NCBI GenBank assembly: GCA_963806455.1
Contig: CAWDXZ010000001.1
Span: forward strand, 62,001-126,000
Source of the DNA: Bog-756 sp963806455
GTDB lineage: Bacteria > Actinomycetota > Acidimicrobiia > Acidimicrobiales > RAAP-2
Length of the DNA: 64,000 nt
Direction of reading: 5' to 3'
Shown: piece by piece, positions 53,391 through 62,260 of the stretch
Position numbering within the stretch: position 1 is the first letter of the stretch
Layout: every line of letters starts with the position of its first letter
Translations under genes and position numbers: made by a program
The notes under the pieces: model-generated
Database searches by the model: none
What the model was told of the DNA's origin: nothing
Seen by the model: the letters and a program-made list of their open reading frames with translations, nothing else

Positions 53391-54332
53391 TCAGGACAGC
53401 AGGGGGACCGGCGTCGCGTAGGTGAGCTCGAGATAGTCGACGAAGGGCGACTGCTCACGGACCGCGGCCGCCGCCGCCGTGATGTCGACACCGGGTAGCC
53501 CGGGCACCAGCGGATCGTGATGGCAGAAGGCGACGCTCGCGGCCCCGAGGACCGCCACCTGTTCCGCCACGAACTCGGCACCCGACCCCTGGAAGGGCTC
53601 CCCGTCGACGTTCGGCCTCCCGGAGACGGCCAGCAGCGCGACGTCGGGGCGGAGGTCCGCAAAGATTCCCTTCCAGTACCCGGCGCTGCCACTCACCAGG
53701 ATCGAGCCCGCCCGGTTGACGAGCAGGAAGGCCAGCTGTCCGCCGTCGTGCGCCGAGCTCTTCTCGAGCATCCTGGTCAGCGCCGTGCCGATCGGCTCCG
53801 GGGCCGCCGACATCATGCCGAACAGCTCGGCGACACGGGCCGCACGGACCTGGGCACTCATGCCCAGGTCCCCGAGGCACGACACGCCCGAATCGGCGTC
53901 GCTCCGACCGAAGAGGCAGGAGTGCAGGGCCGGCAACACGCGGACCCGGACATCGTCACCGCAGTCGACCGTCTCGCCGCCGGTGACGACGAGGAGCTGC
54001 CACTCGGGTACGCCGGCGGCGCGCAGGTAGCGGGCACTCTCCGGTGACGCCACGACCGTGGCTCCGGTGCGCAGGGCGATGACGTCGGCACCGTACAGGT
54101 GGTCGAAGTGGGCGTGGCTGACGAAGACGAAGTCGGCCTCGTCGACCGCACCGGTCGACAGTCCGACCGGATCCAGTCCGGGCAGCCGGTCGAGATAGGC
54201 GTCGAAGAAGAGGGTGACGCCGTGGGTCCTGATGCGGAAGGTCGCCGTGCCGAACCACTCGAGCACCGTGCCCCCCGTGCCCACGCCGCTGTCGGTGTCG
54301 GTGTCCACACCATGGTCCGGGTCCACGCCCAT
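53391..54332 (-). CDS. MBL-fold metallo-hydrolase
   Basis: 313 residues. The first motif is FVSHAHFDHLYG, with HxHxDH geometry. LEWFGTATFRIRTHG and FFDAYLDRLPG lie before it, then a central SGSAGYWKG strand and a late CHHDPLVPG. That set is UlaG/lactonase-like. A Ser/Thr/Asp-rich N-terminus of about 20 residues is poorly ordered. The substrate is unknown. It is convergent with the Gfo/Idh gene. Confidence 0.85.
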   Translation of the reverse strand: MGVDPDHGVDTDTDSGVGTGGTVLEWFGTATFRIRTHGVTLFFDAYLDRLPGLDPVGLSTGAVDEADFVFVSHAHFDHLYGADVIALRTGATVVASPESARYLRAAGVPEWQLLVVTGGETVDCGDDVRVRVLPALHSCLFGRSDADSGVSCLGDLGMSAQVRAARVAELFGMMSAAPEPIGTALTRMLEKSSAHDGGQLAFLLVNRAGSILVSGSAGYWKGIFADLRPDVALLAVSGRPNVDGEPFQGSGAEFVAEQVAVLGAASVAFCHHDPLVPGLPGVDITAAAAAVREQSPFVDYLELTYATPVPLLS

Positions 54333-54368
54333 CCTCCTCCGCTTCCCGTCGGAGGCTACTTGCCGGGC

Positions 54369-55214
54369 TCAGGGAAGCAGCTGGAGCGCCTCGTCGTCGA
54401 GCGTGAGGTCGGCGGCGGCCAGGTTCTCCTCGAGATGGGCGAGCGAGGAGGTCCCCGGGATGAGCAGCACCGCCGGGGCCTGGTGGAGCAGCCAGGCCAG
54501 GGCCACCTGGGCCGGGGTGGCGCCCAGCCGGTCCGCCGTCGCCCGCACCGAAGGCTGGGTCAGCACCGGGTTCTCGTCCCGGAAGGCCGAGCCCAGGGGG
54601 AAGAACGGGACGAAGGGGACCCCGTCGGACCGGCAGGCCTCGAAGACGTCACTGCCCGACGTGTCCGCCAGGTTGTACGGGTTCTGCACGCAGGCCACCT
54701 CGACCCGCGACCGGGCCGAGCGGTACTGGTCCAGATCGACGCTGCTCAACCCGATGCTCCCGATGAGACCCTCCCGGCGCAGGCTCGCCATCATGTCGAG
54801 CTGCTCGGTCAGCGGGACGTCGGACTCGGGATGGCGGCGCAGGTTGACCACCGGGATGTGGTCCAAGCGGAGGGAGGCCAGGTTGGCCTCGACCCCGGCC
54901 CGCAGTTGCTCCGGTCGCTGGGCGGGCAGCCACCGGCCCCGGTCGTCCCGATCCGCCCCCACCTTGGTCACCAGCACCAGGTCGTCGGGATACGGGTACA
55001 GCGCTTCGCGCAGCAACTCGTTGGCCACGTCCGGTCCGTAGAACTGGGCGGTGTCGATGTGGTTCGCCCCGGCCCCGACCGCCCGGCGGACCACGGCCAG
55101 GGCGACGTCCCGGTCCTTCGGCGGACCGAGCACCCCGGGCCCGGGGAGCTGCATGGCACCGAAGCCCATGCGGCGCACCGGGGCGCCGGCGAGCAGGACG
55201 GTCTCGCTGGTCAC
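54369..55214 (-). CDS. Aldo/keto reductase
   Basis: 281 residues in a TIM barrel. MGFGAMQLPGPGV, then HIDTAQFYGPD (catalytic Asp and Tyr), and LVTKVGADR (catalytic Lys). The His position carries VVNLRRHPE in place of the usual VHR. LIPGTSSLAHLEENLAA binds NADPH. It reduces carbonyls. It lies just downstream of the MBL gene in the same direction, so it is in the same unit. Confidence 0.85.
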   Translation of the reverse strand: MTSETVLLAGAPVRRMGFGAMQLPGPGVLGPPKDRDVALAVVRRAVGAGANHIDTAQFYGPDVANELLREALYPYPDDLVLVTKVGADRDDRGRWLPAQRPEQLRAGVEANLASLRLDHIPVVNLRRHPESDVPLTEQLDMMASLRREGLIGSIGLSSVDLDQYRSARSRVEVACVQNPYNLADTSGSDVFEACRSDGVPFVPFFPLGSAFRDENPVLTQPSVRATADRLGATPAQVALAWLLHQAPAVLLIPGTSSLAHLEENLAAADLTLDDEALQLLP

Positions 55215-55354
55215 GGTGTCCGGTATACCGGGACGGACTCCGGCGTCGTGCCCGGGCCGGCCGTCCCCGGCCCCGCCGCCGCCCTCGCCGAGCCGCCACC
55301 GGGTCGCCTCCGCCCCGAGACAGCCGACTCGGTGGGCCGGATTAGTCTCGCCCG

Positions 55355-56074
55355 GTGACCATCACTCCGGAGGGTGGCCGAGTGCTGGGGTGTCTGGTGG
55401 AGAAGGAGCTCACTACTCCCCAGCAGTACCCGCTCACCGCCAACGCCCTGGTGCTGGCCTGCAGCCAGACCACCAATCGCGAGCCGGTCATGAGCCTGGA
55501 CGAGGCCGCCGTGCAGGAGGCACTGGCTGAGTTGAAGGACCTCCGTCTGGTGCGGTTCGTGCTGCCGTCACACGGGAAGTCGGTCACCCGCTACCGCCAC
55601 GTCCTCGACGAGGTGCACGGGCTCGATGCCCCCCGAGTCGCCCTCCTGGCCATCCTGCTGCTCCGGGGACCGCAGACCCTGGGGGAGCTCCGGGCCCGGA
55701 CCTCACGTATGGCCAGGTTCGACTCGTTGGACACGGTGCAGCGGGAGCTCGAGGTCCTGGCCGACCGGCCCGAGCCTCTGGCCCGCCTGCTGCCCCGGCA
55801 ACCGGGCCAGAAGGAGGACCGCTGGCAGCAGTTGTTGGCCTCGGAGCCGGCCGGCGACTCACGGGCGGGGCACCCGATGGACCAGCCCGGCCAGGACGGG
55901 CCCGCCGCCGCACCGACCTCGGCGGTGGCGACGCCCTCGACTGCCACGGGAGGTGACCCGACCGGGCTCGACGATCGGGTCCGCCTGCTCATGTCCGATG
56001 TGGCCGAGCTCCGGGAGCAGGTCGGCGAGCTCCGCTCGTCGCTCGACGCACTCCGCCGCAGCCTCGGGGGGTGA
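55355..56074 (+). CDS. yceH: YceH family (DUF480) protein
   Basis: 239 residues from GTG 55355. The DUF480 double winged-helix reads GRVLGCLVEKELTTPQQYPL, then NALVLACSQTTNREPV, then VALLAILLLRGPQTLGELRAR. The C-terminus is a proline-rich linker and a short coiled coil (ELREQVGELRSSLDALRRSL), extra to the core. The function is unknown; YceH-like proteins are conserved. It is divergent from the reductase gene. Confidence 0.85.
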   Translation: MTITPEGGRVLGCLVEKELTTPQQYPLTANALVLACSQTTNREPVMSLDEAAVQEALAELKDLRLVRFVLPSHGKSVTRYRHVLDEVHGLDAPRVALLAILLLRGPQTLGELRARTSRMARFDSLDTVQRELEVLADRPEPLARLLPRQPGQKEDRWQQLLASEPAGDSRAGHPMDQPGQDGPAAAPTSAVATPSTATGGDPTGLDDRVRLLMSDVAELREQVGELRSSLDALRRSLGG

Positions 56075-56119
56075 CGGGTCGGTCGACCGCGCCTCTACCC
56101 CCGGGATGGCCGACACGGT

Positions 56120-56782
56120 TCAGACCGGTCCGATGCAGACCCCCAGCCGCCGGAAGGTGTTGACGTACTCGATGACCAGGGCCTCGTGGCCCCGCCACTC
56201 CCTCAGCGGATGGGTGCCGTAGGCGCCGATCCGGGCCACGGTGGCGGGAGTCATCTCCCCGAAGGCCGCCTCGGGATCGTCGGTGTCGAGCTCGTAGAGG
56301 TGCATGAAGCGCGGCGACCCCGGTGCGCGGTTCTGGTACGGGGTGATCATGGTGAAATGGTCGGGCGCGGCGGCGGCGATGTCACGGATGTGGACGAAGT
56401 CACCCCAGTCCCGGAGCGCCTGGCCCTCCCCGGGGGTCCGCGGGCTCACCAGCACCAGCTCGAGGCCGAGGGTGGGTCGGTCCGAGATGGTCCCCTGGCC
56501 CGGTCGCGGGCAGTGGTCGAAGCAGATCCCGGTGATGTCCTCCGGGGTGGCGGCGGGGCCGACCGGCGGCTCGAAGCCGTGGTGGGCCTCGTAGACCCCG
56601 AGGACGGTGAACTCGGGCAGCGTCCGGGGCAGGTCGGTGCGGAATGGCACGCAGTTGGCCCACCAGGTCGCCCGCTGCACCCCCGGCTGCGACAGCACCT
56701 CGGGCACCCGCTCCTCGGCATAGCGGCCGGGGGGCCGGTCGGTCATCTCCAGGTAGAGCACCGCCGTGATCCGGTCTTCCAT
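56120..56782 (-). CDS. Hypothetical protein with two ferredoxin-like halves (220 aa)
   Basis: Starts at ATG 56782 (MEDRITAVLYLEMTD). The first half has TAVLYLEMTDRPPGRYAEER, then FTVLGVYEAHHGFEP; the second has LELVLVSPRTPGEGQALRD, then RFMHLYELDTDDPEAAFGEM. Each repeats an alpha-beta ferredoxin-like pattern, as in dimeric EthD/ABM-like folds. No Cys or metal set is visible. A 15-base tandem repeat lies upstream (56814-56858). Unknown function. Confidence 0.65.
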   Translation of the reverse strand: MEDRITAVLYLEMTDRPPGRYAEERVPEVLSQPGVQRATWWANCVPFRTDLPRTLPEFTVLGVYEAHHGFEPPVGPAATPEDITGICFDHCPRPGQGTISDRPTLGLELVLVSPRTPGEGQALRDWGDFVHIRDIAAAAPDHFTMITPYQNRAPGSPRFMHLYELDTDDPEAAFGEMTPATVARIGAYGTHPLREWRGHEALVIEYVNTFRRLGVCIGPV

Positions 56783-56813
56783 GGTCCACACCCCGTCGGT
56801 CGAAACCTCGGCG

Positions 56814-56858
56814 CCCCAGACCAGGTGGCCCCAGACCAGGTGGCCCCAGACCAGGTCG
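56814..56858. repeat. Three tandem copies of a 15-base unit
   Basis: CCCCAGACCAGGTGG occurs three times with a 15-base period; the last copy has one change. It lies about 30 bases upstream of the minus-strand start at 56782, so it could touch that gene's promoter or leader. It does not code for anything I recognise. Confidence 0.6.
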
Positions 56859-56929
56859 CCCCACCTGGCTCACGCGGTCGCCGGCTCGCCCGGTGATGGT
56901 ACCGGACGCCATGGTCGGTGGCGGGCCTC

Positions 56930-57769
56930 TCAGAAGGGCGGGGCGGACAGGGCGAAGCGGGCCCGTGGGTCCATGGCCGCCAGGTCGGCGGCCTCGTCGG
57001 CCGTGAGCGGTGGCGAGAAGAAGTAGCCCTGAGCGGTCTCGGCGCCGATCTCCCGGAGCGCGTCCACCTGCTCCCCTGTCTCCACCGCCTCGGCCACCGT
57101 GCAGATCCCGCGTGACCGGCACACCGAGACGATCTTCGCGACGATGGCCCGACTCGTCCCGTCGGGGTCGGCGATGCCGGCGATCAGCGAGCCGTGGATT
57201 TTGACCGTGTTCACCACGGAGTCCTTTGAGTTGTCGACCACGGACCAGTCCGTCCCCACGTCGTCCACCGTGAGCTGGATGCCGAGGCGGGTCATGACCT
57301 CCAGGTCTGCCGCGGCATCATCGTCGGTCATCGAGTCCTCGGTCACCTCCACGGTCAACCGGTCCGGGTTGAGGCCGGATCGTTCGAGGGCGGCAGCGGT
57401 TGCCATGGCGGCCGTGCCCCGGTGGAGCTGGGTGACCGAGCAGTTCACCGCCAGCTGCATGTCCGATGGCCATCGGGCGGCCTGCGTGCAGGCCTCGAGC
57501 AGTATCCAGGCGTTGAGCTCGTTCATCTGCCCGTGGCTCTCCGCCCAGGGGATGAGGGTTCCCGGCGGAATGTCCCGGCCCGAGGCGTCGTGCCACCGGA
57601 GCAGAGCCTCGAAGCCGAGCAGACGTCCGCTGGCCAGGTCGACCGCCGGTTGGAACACGAGCGTGCCCGCACCGCCCATGTCGAGGTGGGGGATCGAAGG
57701 AGCCGACGTCACCTCCGCCGAGTTCGTCTGCTTCTTCACCATGAGAACATCGGCTCGGTGTGCATCCAT
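56930..57769 (-). CDS. EAL-domain c-di-GMP phosphodiesterase
   Basis: 279 residues. EAL is in GFEALLRWHD. The other sites are the Asn in AVNCSVTQL, Glu in VEVTEDSMTD, Asp pair in TVDDVGTDW (family usual DDFGTG), Lys in VKIHGSL, Glu in AEAVETGEQ, and the Gln in AQGYFFSPPL. The full metal set is kept, so it should cleave c-di-GMP to pGpG. It has no sensor domain or membrane segment; the N-terminal 35 residues are free. It is divergent from the DUF2510 gene. Confidence 0.85.
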   Translation of the reverse strand: MDAHRADVLMVKKQTNSAEVTSAPSIPHLDMGGAGTLVFQPAVDLASGRLLGFEALLRWHDASGRDIPPGTLIPWAESHGQMNELNAWILLEACTQAARWPSDMQLAVNCSVTQLHRGTAAMATAAALERSGLNPDRLTVEVTEDSMTDDDAAADLEVMTRLGIQLTVDDVGTDWSVVDNSKDSVVNTVKIHGSLIAGIADPDGTSRAIVAKIVSVCRSRGICTVAEAVETGEQVDALREIGAETAQGYFFSPPLTADEAADLAAMDPRARFALSAPPF

Positions 57770-57862
57770 CTTGAGCTGGAGTTGGGCCCGTCTACGGGTT
57801 GATCCAGCCTCAAGACGGCCCCGATCCTCAAGGAGTCGGCCACTGGGGCCGAAAGAGGACGT

Positions 57863-59353
57863 ATGGCATCACGCCCCTTTGCCCGTCGCCACAAGGATGG
57901 CCAGAAACAGGTGGACGTCAAGGCGCCCAACATGATCGACCAATTCTTCGCCAGTGAGCCCGAATTGGCGGGACCGCCAGACGCCGGCGCTGCGCCCGTC
58001 GAGGAGACCCGGCCGCAGGAGGTCCGACCGGGTGACACCCGGGCGGACCAGGGGAGGCCGAACCTGGTGGCCGCGCCGCAGGTCCCCGACGCCACGCCCG
58101 AGGTCACGTTGCCCGATGGCGCCCAGGCCGGGTGGTATCCCGACTCGAACAAGCCCGGCGTGATGCGGTACTGGGACGGGTTCCATCTGACCGGGCAAGT
58201 GCTGCACGTCCACTCGCGGGCCAGCGACACCGCGGCCGCCGACCCGCCCCGCGGGACCGGCGAGGCGGAAGGTGCGCCGACCGTCGCCGAGTCCGCCGCC
58301 GACCGCCCAGCCCTGTCCCGATCGGTGGGTACCCCGTTCGGGCCGCCACGGGTTCCCGTCGCCGGCCGCGGCGACAACGCGGCGGCCCTGCCGTCCCCGT
58401 CGGCCTCTCTTCCGTCCGACGCCCGCGCCGAGACCGCGCCGGCCCCCACCGTCCCCCCCGCGACCCCGCAGTCACCCGGTCGTTTCCCACCGCGGCCGCT
58501 CGGCGACAACGGGGCGACCGGGGCCATGTTCCAGCGACCCGGTGTCGCCGGCGTCGAGAAGGGCACCGGGACGAACCGGCCGTTCGTCGGAGCATTCGAC
58601 AAGCGCGACACGAAAGCAGAGCCCACCCCGGTCGAACGCGAGGCCGGGAAGGACAAGGGCGAACTGACCGACAGGCCCGACAAGGAATCGGCCGAGAGAC
58701 CCGACAAGGAATCGGCCGAGAGACCCGACAAGGAATCGGCCGAGAGGCCCGACAAGGAATCGGCCGAGAGGCCCGACAAGGAATCGGCCGAGAGGCCCGA
58801 CAAGGGGGACCGGACGGGCAAGAAGGATGACAAGGGTCACAAGGCGGACCGCCAAGAGTCGGCACCCCAGAACGTTCTGTCGTTCGGAAGTCCGAAAGCC
58901 GAGCAGAAGGGTGCACAGGGTGAGGAGGACGTCCGCAACTGGGCGGCGATGACCGAGACTGCCGTCGCCCGGGCCAGGGCCGTCAGCACGCCCGAGGCCT
59001 GGGAGCAGGCCGCCCAGGCCGCTCTGGTCGTCTCGGAGATGGCCCAGGCCATGCAGGCGGTGGCCGAAGCGGCACAGCTGGCCCACCAGCGTTCCCGGGC
59101 CGCTGAGGAGGCCGAGCACGAAGCCCGCGTTGCCACCCAGGCGGACGCCGAGGCCAAAGAGGAGGCCCGGCGGACCTCCAAGGCCGCCGAGAAGGCCGCC
59201 GGGGTTGCCCGAGCGGCGGTCGAGGAGGCCGCCGCGGCGGAACAGCGGGCCAAGAAGCTGGACGACATCGTGTCGAGGGCCCGCAAGACGAACACCCCGG
59301 AGGCTTGGCGCGAGGCGCACAAGATGGCCGCGTCGGCGACGGACTCGCGCTGA
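57863..59353 (+). CDS. DUF2510 protein with acidic repeats and coiled coil
   Basis: 496 residues. The DUF2510 motif is at about residues 80-108 (DGAQAGWYPDSNKPGVMRYWDG). A long Pro/Ala linker follows. Residues 271-310 are five copies of RPDKESAE (58673-58792), then KKDDKG. The C-terminal third is an Ala/Glu/Arg coiled coil (VARARAVSTPEAWEQAAQAA, then helical repeats to about 470). No signal or membrane span is visible. A scaffold-like cell-envelope or division role is a guess. Confidence 0.75.
   Translation: MASRPFARRHKDGQKQVDVKAPNMIDQFFASEPELAGPPDAGAAPVEETRPQEVRPGDTRADQGRPNLVAAPQVPDATPEVTLPDGAQAGWYPDSNKPGVMRYWDGFHLTGQVLHVHSRASDTAAADPPRGTGEAEGAPTVAESAADRPALSRSVGTPFGPPRVPVAGRGDNAAALPSPSASLPSDARAETAPAPTVPPATPQSPGRFPPRPLGDNGATGAMFQRPGVAGVEKGTGTNRPFVGAFDKRDTKAEPTPVEREAGKDKGELTDRPDKESAERPDKESAERPDKESAERPDKESAERPDKESAERPDKGDRTGKKDDKGHKADRQESAPQNVLSFGSPKAEQKGAQGEEDVRNWAAMTETAVARARAVSTPEAWEQAAQAALVVSEMAQAMQAVAEAAQLAHQRSRAAEEAEHEARVATQADAEAKEEARRTSKAAEKAAGVARAAVEEAAAAEQRAKKLDDIVSRARKTNTPEAWREAHKMAASATDSR
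58673..58792 (+). repeat. Five copies of a 24-base unit (RPDKESAE)
   Basis: AGRCCCGACAAGGAATCGGC-type units, 24 bases each, run 58673-58792. They stay in frame and code RPDKESAE five times. The nearly identical DNA suggests recent expansion and copy-number change by slippage. Confidence 0.85.
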
Positions 59354-59618
59354 CCGGCGGCCCTTCCGTAGGGGCGGCGCGGTTGGGTCCCGGGCAGGGC
59401 GGTGGCTTCCCGTCGGAGTGAAGGGCGTCGCCCCGTCGGGTGACCCCACGGGGACGTGTCCGGGCCGGCGCCGCCGACCTGGACGGCCTCGTCGGGCGCC
59501 AGGCAGTCAAGGTCATGTCCTCCTTGGCGGCGCAATTGGATGCGCCGTCGGGTGCTCGGCCGGCCGGCCCGGCTGAACGCCCCTGTACCCTCGATGGGTG
59601 GACCGATGGGGAGGAAGT

Positions 59619-60122
59619 GTGGCAAAGCTCAGTGCCGGCCTGCTTCCCTTCCGGATCACCGATCATCACCATCTCGACCTGTTCCTCGTGCATCCCGGTG
59701 GCCCTTTCTGGGCCGGCAAAGACGAGCATGCCTGGTCCGTGGCCAAAGGGGAGCATGCGGAACGCGAGGACCCGGGGGCCGCGGCCGAGCGTGAGTTCGC
59801 TGAGGAGCTCGGCTTGCCGGCGCCAGCGGGGCCACGTCTCGACCTCGGTCAGAGTCGGCAGTCGAGTGGCAAGGTGGTCCGGGTGTGGGCCATCGAAGCA
59901 CCGGGGTTCCATGTCGACCAGCTGGTGAGCAATGAGTTCGAGATGGAGTGGCCGCCGCGCTCGGGCCGACGTCAGTCGTTCCCGGAGGTGGATCGGGCCG
60001 AATGGACGCCGGTGGCGACGGCGCGGCAGAAGCTGGTGAAGGGTCAGGTCATCTTTGCCGACCGACTGATCGAGCTCCTGGTCGACGCCGGCCGGCAGGT
60101 CGACCTGGGAGTCGCCGACTGA
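59619..60122 (+). CDS. Nudix hydrolase
   Basis: 167 residues from GTG 59619 (GTG 59598 is also possible). The Nudix box is full: GEHAEREDPGAAAEREFAEE, with the LG end, i.e. Gx5Ex7REUxEExGU. RITDHHHLDLFLVHPGGPFW comes before it. PEVDRAEWTPVATARQKL is the late wall. The enzyme would split a nucleoside diphosphate linked to X with Mg. The substrate is unknown. It is probably a housecleaning enzyme. Confidence 0.85.
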   Translation: MAKLSAGLLPFRITDHHHLDLFLVHPGGPFWAGKDEHAWSVAKGEHAEREDPGAAAEREFAEELGLPAPAGPRLDLGQSRQSSGKVVRVWAIEAPGFHVDQLVSNEFEMEWPPRSGRRQSFPEVDRAEWTPVATARQKLVKGQVIFADRLIELLVDAGRQVDLGVAD

Positions 60123-60400
60123 CGGCTCCTGGTGGGGGGCGACCCCGGGAGCCGATGCTCCGCACGACCACCAGCGGGGCGATCCCGGTCCCGCTCGGGC
60201 GTCACCCACATGCCTACAATGGCGCCGGGGCGATGGCGTGGCGGTCGGGCGGTGGTGGATCGGCCGAACCGGGCGCGGCGTCACCCCACCTGGCGACCAG
60301 GGGTCGCATCGGACGCCGGTTGCTGCTTTGGCGTCATCAACCCCGCGACGCCCTCACCGGGGGCCCATCCGTGGACCCCATCCCGGACAAGGAGACGAGC

Positions 60401-60694
60401 ATGGCATTCATCCAGATCATCGAGTTCAAGACCTCGAAGTTCGACGACATGCGGGATATCGACCGGCAGTGGGAGAAGGCGACCGAGGGGAAGCGGACGC
60501 TACAGCGGAGGATCATCACCCGGGATCGCAACGATCCGAGTCGCTACCGCATCCTGGCCTTCTTCGACTCCTACCAGTCGGCCATGGAGAACTCAGCGCT
60601 GCCCGAGACACAGCACTTCGCCGACCAGATGACCAATTTGATGGAGGGCCCCCCGTCCTTCGTCGACCTCGACGTGCTCGAGGACAAGTCCTAG
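60401..60694 (+). CDS. ABM-like small protein (97 aa)
   Basis: ATG 60401 has AAGGAGA seven bases upstream. MAFIQIIEFKTSKFDDMRDI is the beta-alpha-beta start of a dimeric alpha-beta barrel (antibiotic-biosynthesis-monooxygenase-like). RDRNDPSRYRILAFFDSYQSA is the second strand-helix. Such proteins bind or oxidise small molecules or flavin. It stands alone. Confidence 0.75.
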   Translation: MAFIQIIEFKTSKFDDMRDIDRQWEKATEGKRTLQRRIITRDRNDPSRYRILAFFDSYQSAMENSALPETQHFADQMTNLMEGPPSFVDLDVLEDKS

Positions 60695-60765
60695 CCGGCC
60701 AAGCCGACGTAGCCGACCACGCCGGCTGCGCCGTCGTCGGGCCGCCGACCAGCGGCCGCCTGTCG

Positions 60766-61266
60766 TCAGCCGACGATCGTCCCGTACATGTCGTTCAGCG
60801 GGAACGAGAGCAGTTCCAGCCGCTCCCCGTCGGGACCGGGGAAGTAGACCGAGGACCCGTTCACGACATGGGTCTCGACGCCGGCCGCCTCTAGTTTTGC
60901 GACCAGTCGTTTCCACTGGTCGGGCGTGACGGTGATGGCGATGTGGTGGAGGCCCCCGAGCACCTCCCGGTAGGGTCCGAGCTCCAAGCCGGGGAAGTCG
61001 AAGTAGGCCAGGTAGTTGCCGTTGCCGACGTCGAAGAAGAAATGGGTCGACCCGCGGTAGTCCCGGTTCTCGAACAACTCGGCCAGCGGGAACTCGAGAA
61101 GGTCCTGATAGAAGGTGATGGTCCGCTCGACGTCGCTGGACAGCAGGGCGAAGTGGTGGAGGCCCCCGGCCGACGATGCCGGGCGTTCGCCCATGGGTCG
61201 GAGGTACCGCGCCTTCAGGTCCTCCCACTCCTCGCTCCGGTCGATGTCACTTCCGTGTTCGGCCAT
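60766..61266 (-). CDS. VOC-family (glyoxalase-like) protein
   Basis: 166 residues from ATG 61266 (GCGGGAGG just upstream). Two beta-alpha-beta-beta-beta modules: GLHHFALLSSDVERTITFYQD, then GLHHIAITVTPDQWKRLVAK. Metal ligands: the His in GLHHFALLS and in GLHHIAITV, and a Glu near the RLELLSF end. It is a glyoxalase/extradiol type binding site, likely with a divalent metal. Acidic residues near the N-terminus (DIDRSEEWEDL) may be flexible. Confidence 0.8.
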   Translation of the reverse strand: MAEHGSDIDRSEEWEDLKARYLRPMGERPASSAGGLHHFALLSSDVERTITFYQDLLEFPLAELFENRDYRGSTHFFFDVGNGNYLAYFDFPGLELGPYREVLGGLHHIAITVTPDQWKRLVAKLEAAGVETHVVNGSSVYFPGPDGERLELLSFPLNDMYGTIVG

Positions 61267-61379
61267 GGCGCACCTCCCGCCGAACTGTACCCTCGGGCCC
61301 CGGACCGGGGTGTTCGCCGATCGGCTGCCTCGTCCCCGCCCGGCGCCTCGACCGGACGGGGTGGCGCGGCCGGGCCCGG

Positions 61380-61967
61380 TCAGCGTCGGAGGGTGCGGAA
61401 GGCGAGCTGCCGCCCGAGGCCCTGGCTCATGGCCAGGGCCACCCACAGCCGGAACACCCCGTCCACCAGGCCGGCGTCGTCCCCGACGAAGACCGGTTGG
61501 AGGCCGACATCGCGCACCAGCCCCTCGACCACGGCCCGGTCGTCATCGAGGCAGGAGACGAACATGTCGGCCGGCTCCCCCTGGAAGATCGGGTCCTGGA
61601 GGATTTCTACCCCGACGCAGTTGAAGGTCCGGGCGTAGCGGGCACCCGGCGCATGGCTCTCCACGGCCCGGTGGGAATTGGCCACCGGGTCGCCCATCTT
61701 GTTGGAGGCGTCGATCACCAGCTTGCCCCCGAGCCGGGTGCCGTGCTCGGTGGCGAAGGCCTCGACAGCGGACCCGGGTATGGCGATGACGACCGCATCG
61801 CCGCCCTCGACGGCCGAGGCCGTCTCGGCCACCCTCATGCCCTTTCCGCGCTCCACCTGCTCGTCGGCGGGATGCCGGGACCCGAAGACGACGGCATGCC
61901 CGGCCCGAGCCAGCGCCCGGCCGATCGTCGTGCCGATGTTGCCCGTGCCGATGACGGCGATGTCCAT
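61380..61967 (-). CDS. F420:NADP-type dinucleotide-binding reductase
   Basis: 195 residues from ATG 61967 (AGGAGG upstream). The nucleotide motif is DIAVIGTGNIGTTIGRALA, then FGSRHPADEQ. Later comes GDAVVIAIPGSAVEAF, and the Asn/Asp pair in LVIDASNKMGDPV. This resembles NADPH-dependent F420 reductases, which reduce F420 with NADPH. Together with the LLM and DDN-like genes it would support F420 cycling. It lies upstream of the VOC gene in the same direction. Confidence 0.8.
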   Translation of the reverse strand: MDIAVIGTGNIGTTIGRALARAGHAVVFGSRHPADEQVERGKGMRVAETASAVEGGDAVVIAIPGSAVEAFATEHGTRLGGKLVIDASNKMGDPVANSHRAVESHAPGARYARTFNCVGVEILQDPIFQGEPADMFVSCLDDDRAVVEGLVRDVGLQPVFVGDDAGLVDGVFRLWVALAMSQGLGRQLAFRTLRR

Positions 61968-62260
61968 GACCGAGTCCTCCTGTGATGGCGCCCCAGCTGC
62001 TGGAACCCCGACCGTAGTCACCGCCGGCGGCGGCCCGTGCGGCGTACGGAGACGGCCCGTCCATCGAGACGTAGAGCTCGAGGCCCGCGTCAGGCAGTGA
62101 CCCACCTGTTGGCGGCTCGGCAACCAGCCTCACTTCCTCACGAAGTGAAGTCGTCGATCCCCATTAGCGTGGTGGGGCGATCGGGCCGTAGGGTCCGGAG
62201 GACGACCGACCTGGTGACGGACGGCGTCATGATGGCAACCCAAACCGAGAGGAAACCGCG

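Noticed and set aside
54099..55358. Plus-strand open frame of 419 codons
   Set aside because: Antisense to the aldo/keto reductase and MBL genes; Gly/Arg/Glu-rich shadow with no motif.
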